This document shows, in pieces, positions 63,938 through 64,000 of a stretch of DNA of 64,000 bases. Each line of letters begins with the position of its first letter. Position 1 is the first letter of the stretch. The notes under the pieces are model-generated. The model had not been told where the DNA came from. It was given only the letters and a program-made list of their open reading frames with translations, and did not search any database. The stretch comes from Methylomicrobium sp035916875 (lineage in GTDB: Bacteria; Pseudomonadota; Gammaproteobacteria; Methylococcales; Methylomonadaceae). Where the stretch lies: contig NZ_JAXUHN010000055.1 of assembly GCF_035916875.1 (NCBI RefSeq), forward strand, positions 1 through 64,000, given 5' to 3'. The translations under genes were made by a program, and so were the position numbers.

Positions 63938-64000
63938 TTAATTCAAATTTTTTATCGTCTCGATCGCTTTTTGTATTCTGTCCAAGGTCTTACCCTTACC
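63938..64000 (-). CDS. C-terminal end of a gene, possibly gltX (partial)
   Basis: 20 residues read in from the right edge: GKGKTLDRIQKAIETIKNLN, then TAA 63938-63940. gltX lies just upstream of tRNA-Ala/tRNA-Glu in Pseudomonas, and the helical tail fits a glutamyl-tRNA synthetase C-terminus, but this is too short to be sure. Confidence 0.4.
   Translation of the reverse strand, partial: GKGKTLDRIQKAIETIKNLN

Overview
The window reads as a chromosomal segment of a gammaproteobacterium of moderate GC. The order carA-carB-greA / yhbY-rlmE-ftsH-glmM-tpiA-secG-tRNA-Leu(GAG) is the gammaproteobacterial block. recA-recX-alaS-lysC, secA, lpxB, PPK2 and a GH57/DUF4912 glucan pair are also present. The mix would suit an aquatic, possibly methanotroph-like (Methylococcales) organism, but that assignment is inference from gene content only.

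Layout. (1) 1-8690: nested integrative elements. A roughly 6.9 kb P4/satellite-like element sits between a tRNA 3'-end fragment (1774-1795) and the intact tRNA-Leu (8687-8771). It carries an intact tyrosine integrase, an unknown AT-rich gene, an AlpA-type regulator, a Toprim primase broken at an 11-G tract, a DUF927 helicase-like protein and a chain of tiny overlapping genes. To its left is the remnant of an older, related element: a twice-frameshifted integrase with a striking ~22-bp-periodic repeat array upstream. In related genomes tRNA-Leu is followed by rimP/nusA, so these insertions probably split that neighbourhood. (2) 8690-19743: housekeeping genes for secretion, glycolysis, amino-sugar synthesis, proteolysis, rRNA modification, transcript cleavage and carbamoyl phosphate; folP is missing from its usual place between ftsH and glmM. 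(3) 19986-22160: a tightly packed phospholipid trio (CDP-alcohol phosphatidyltransferase, CdsA-like, PlsC-like). (4) 22358-31224: secA, a membrane protein, then recA-recX-alaS-lysC; lysC has a well-placed internal start for a beta subunit. (5) 31550-47830: an accessory zone. It holds gdhA, a group II intron whose maturase has an in-frame stop, a decayed transposition ATPase, two cupins, a SnoaL-like protein, two methyltransferases with a divergent XRE regulator, an SMP-30 lactonase, a DUF2252 protein, a secreted arylsulfatase with an OprB porin, and a truncated TIR-domain gene abutting a truncated membrane-protein gene. (6) 47831-62747: sbcC without sbcD, DUF4912 plus GH57 branching enzyme, a DUF2490 protein, lpxB, an MsbA-like ABC exporter, a BT1/MFS transporter, ppk2 and a dicarboxylate symporter. 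(7) 62814-64000: three tandem paralogous small membrane proteins, then two identical tRNA-Glu genes, tRNA-Ala(GGC) and the tail of a gene that may be gltX.

The most unusual signals are the 22-bp-phased CAGTAAC array, paired arm-type sites at both ends of the small element, the GGGGGAACC motif repeated in different reading frames of two satellite genes, the poly-G tract in the primase start, the tandem WFK small membrane proteins, and the TIR/membrane-gene junction.
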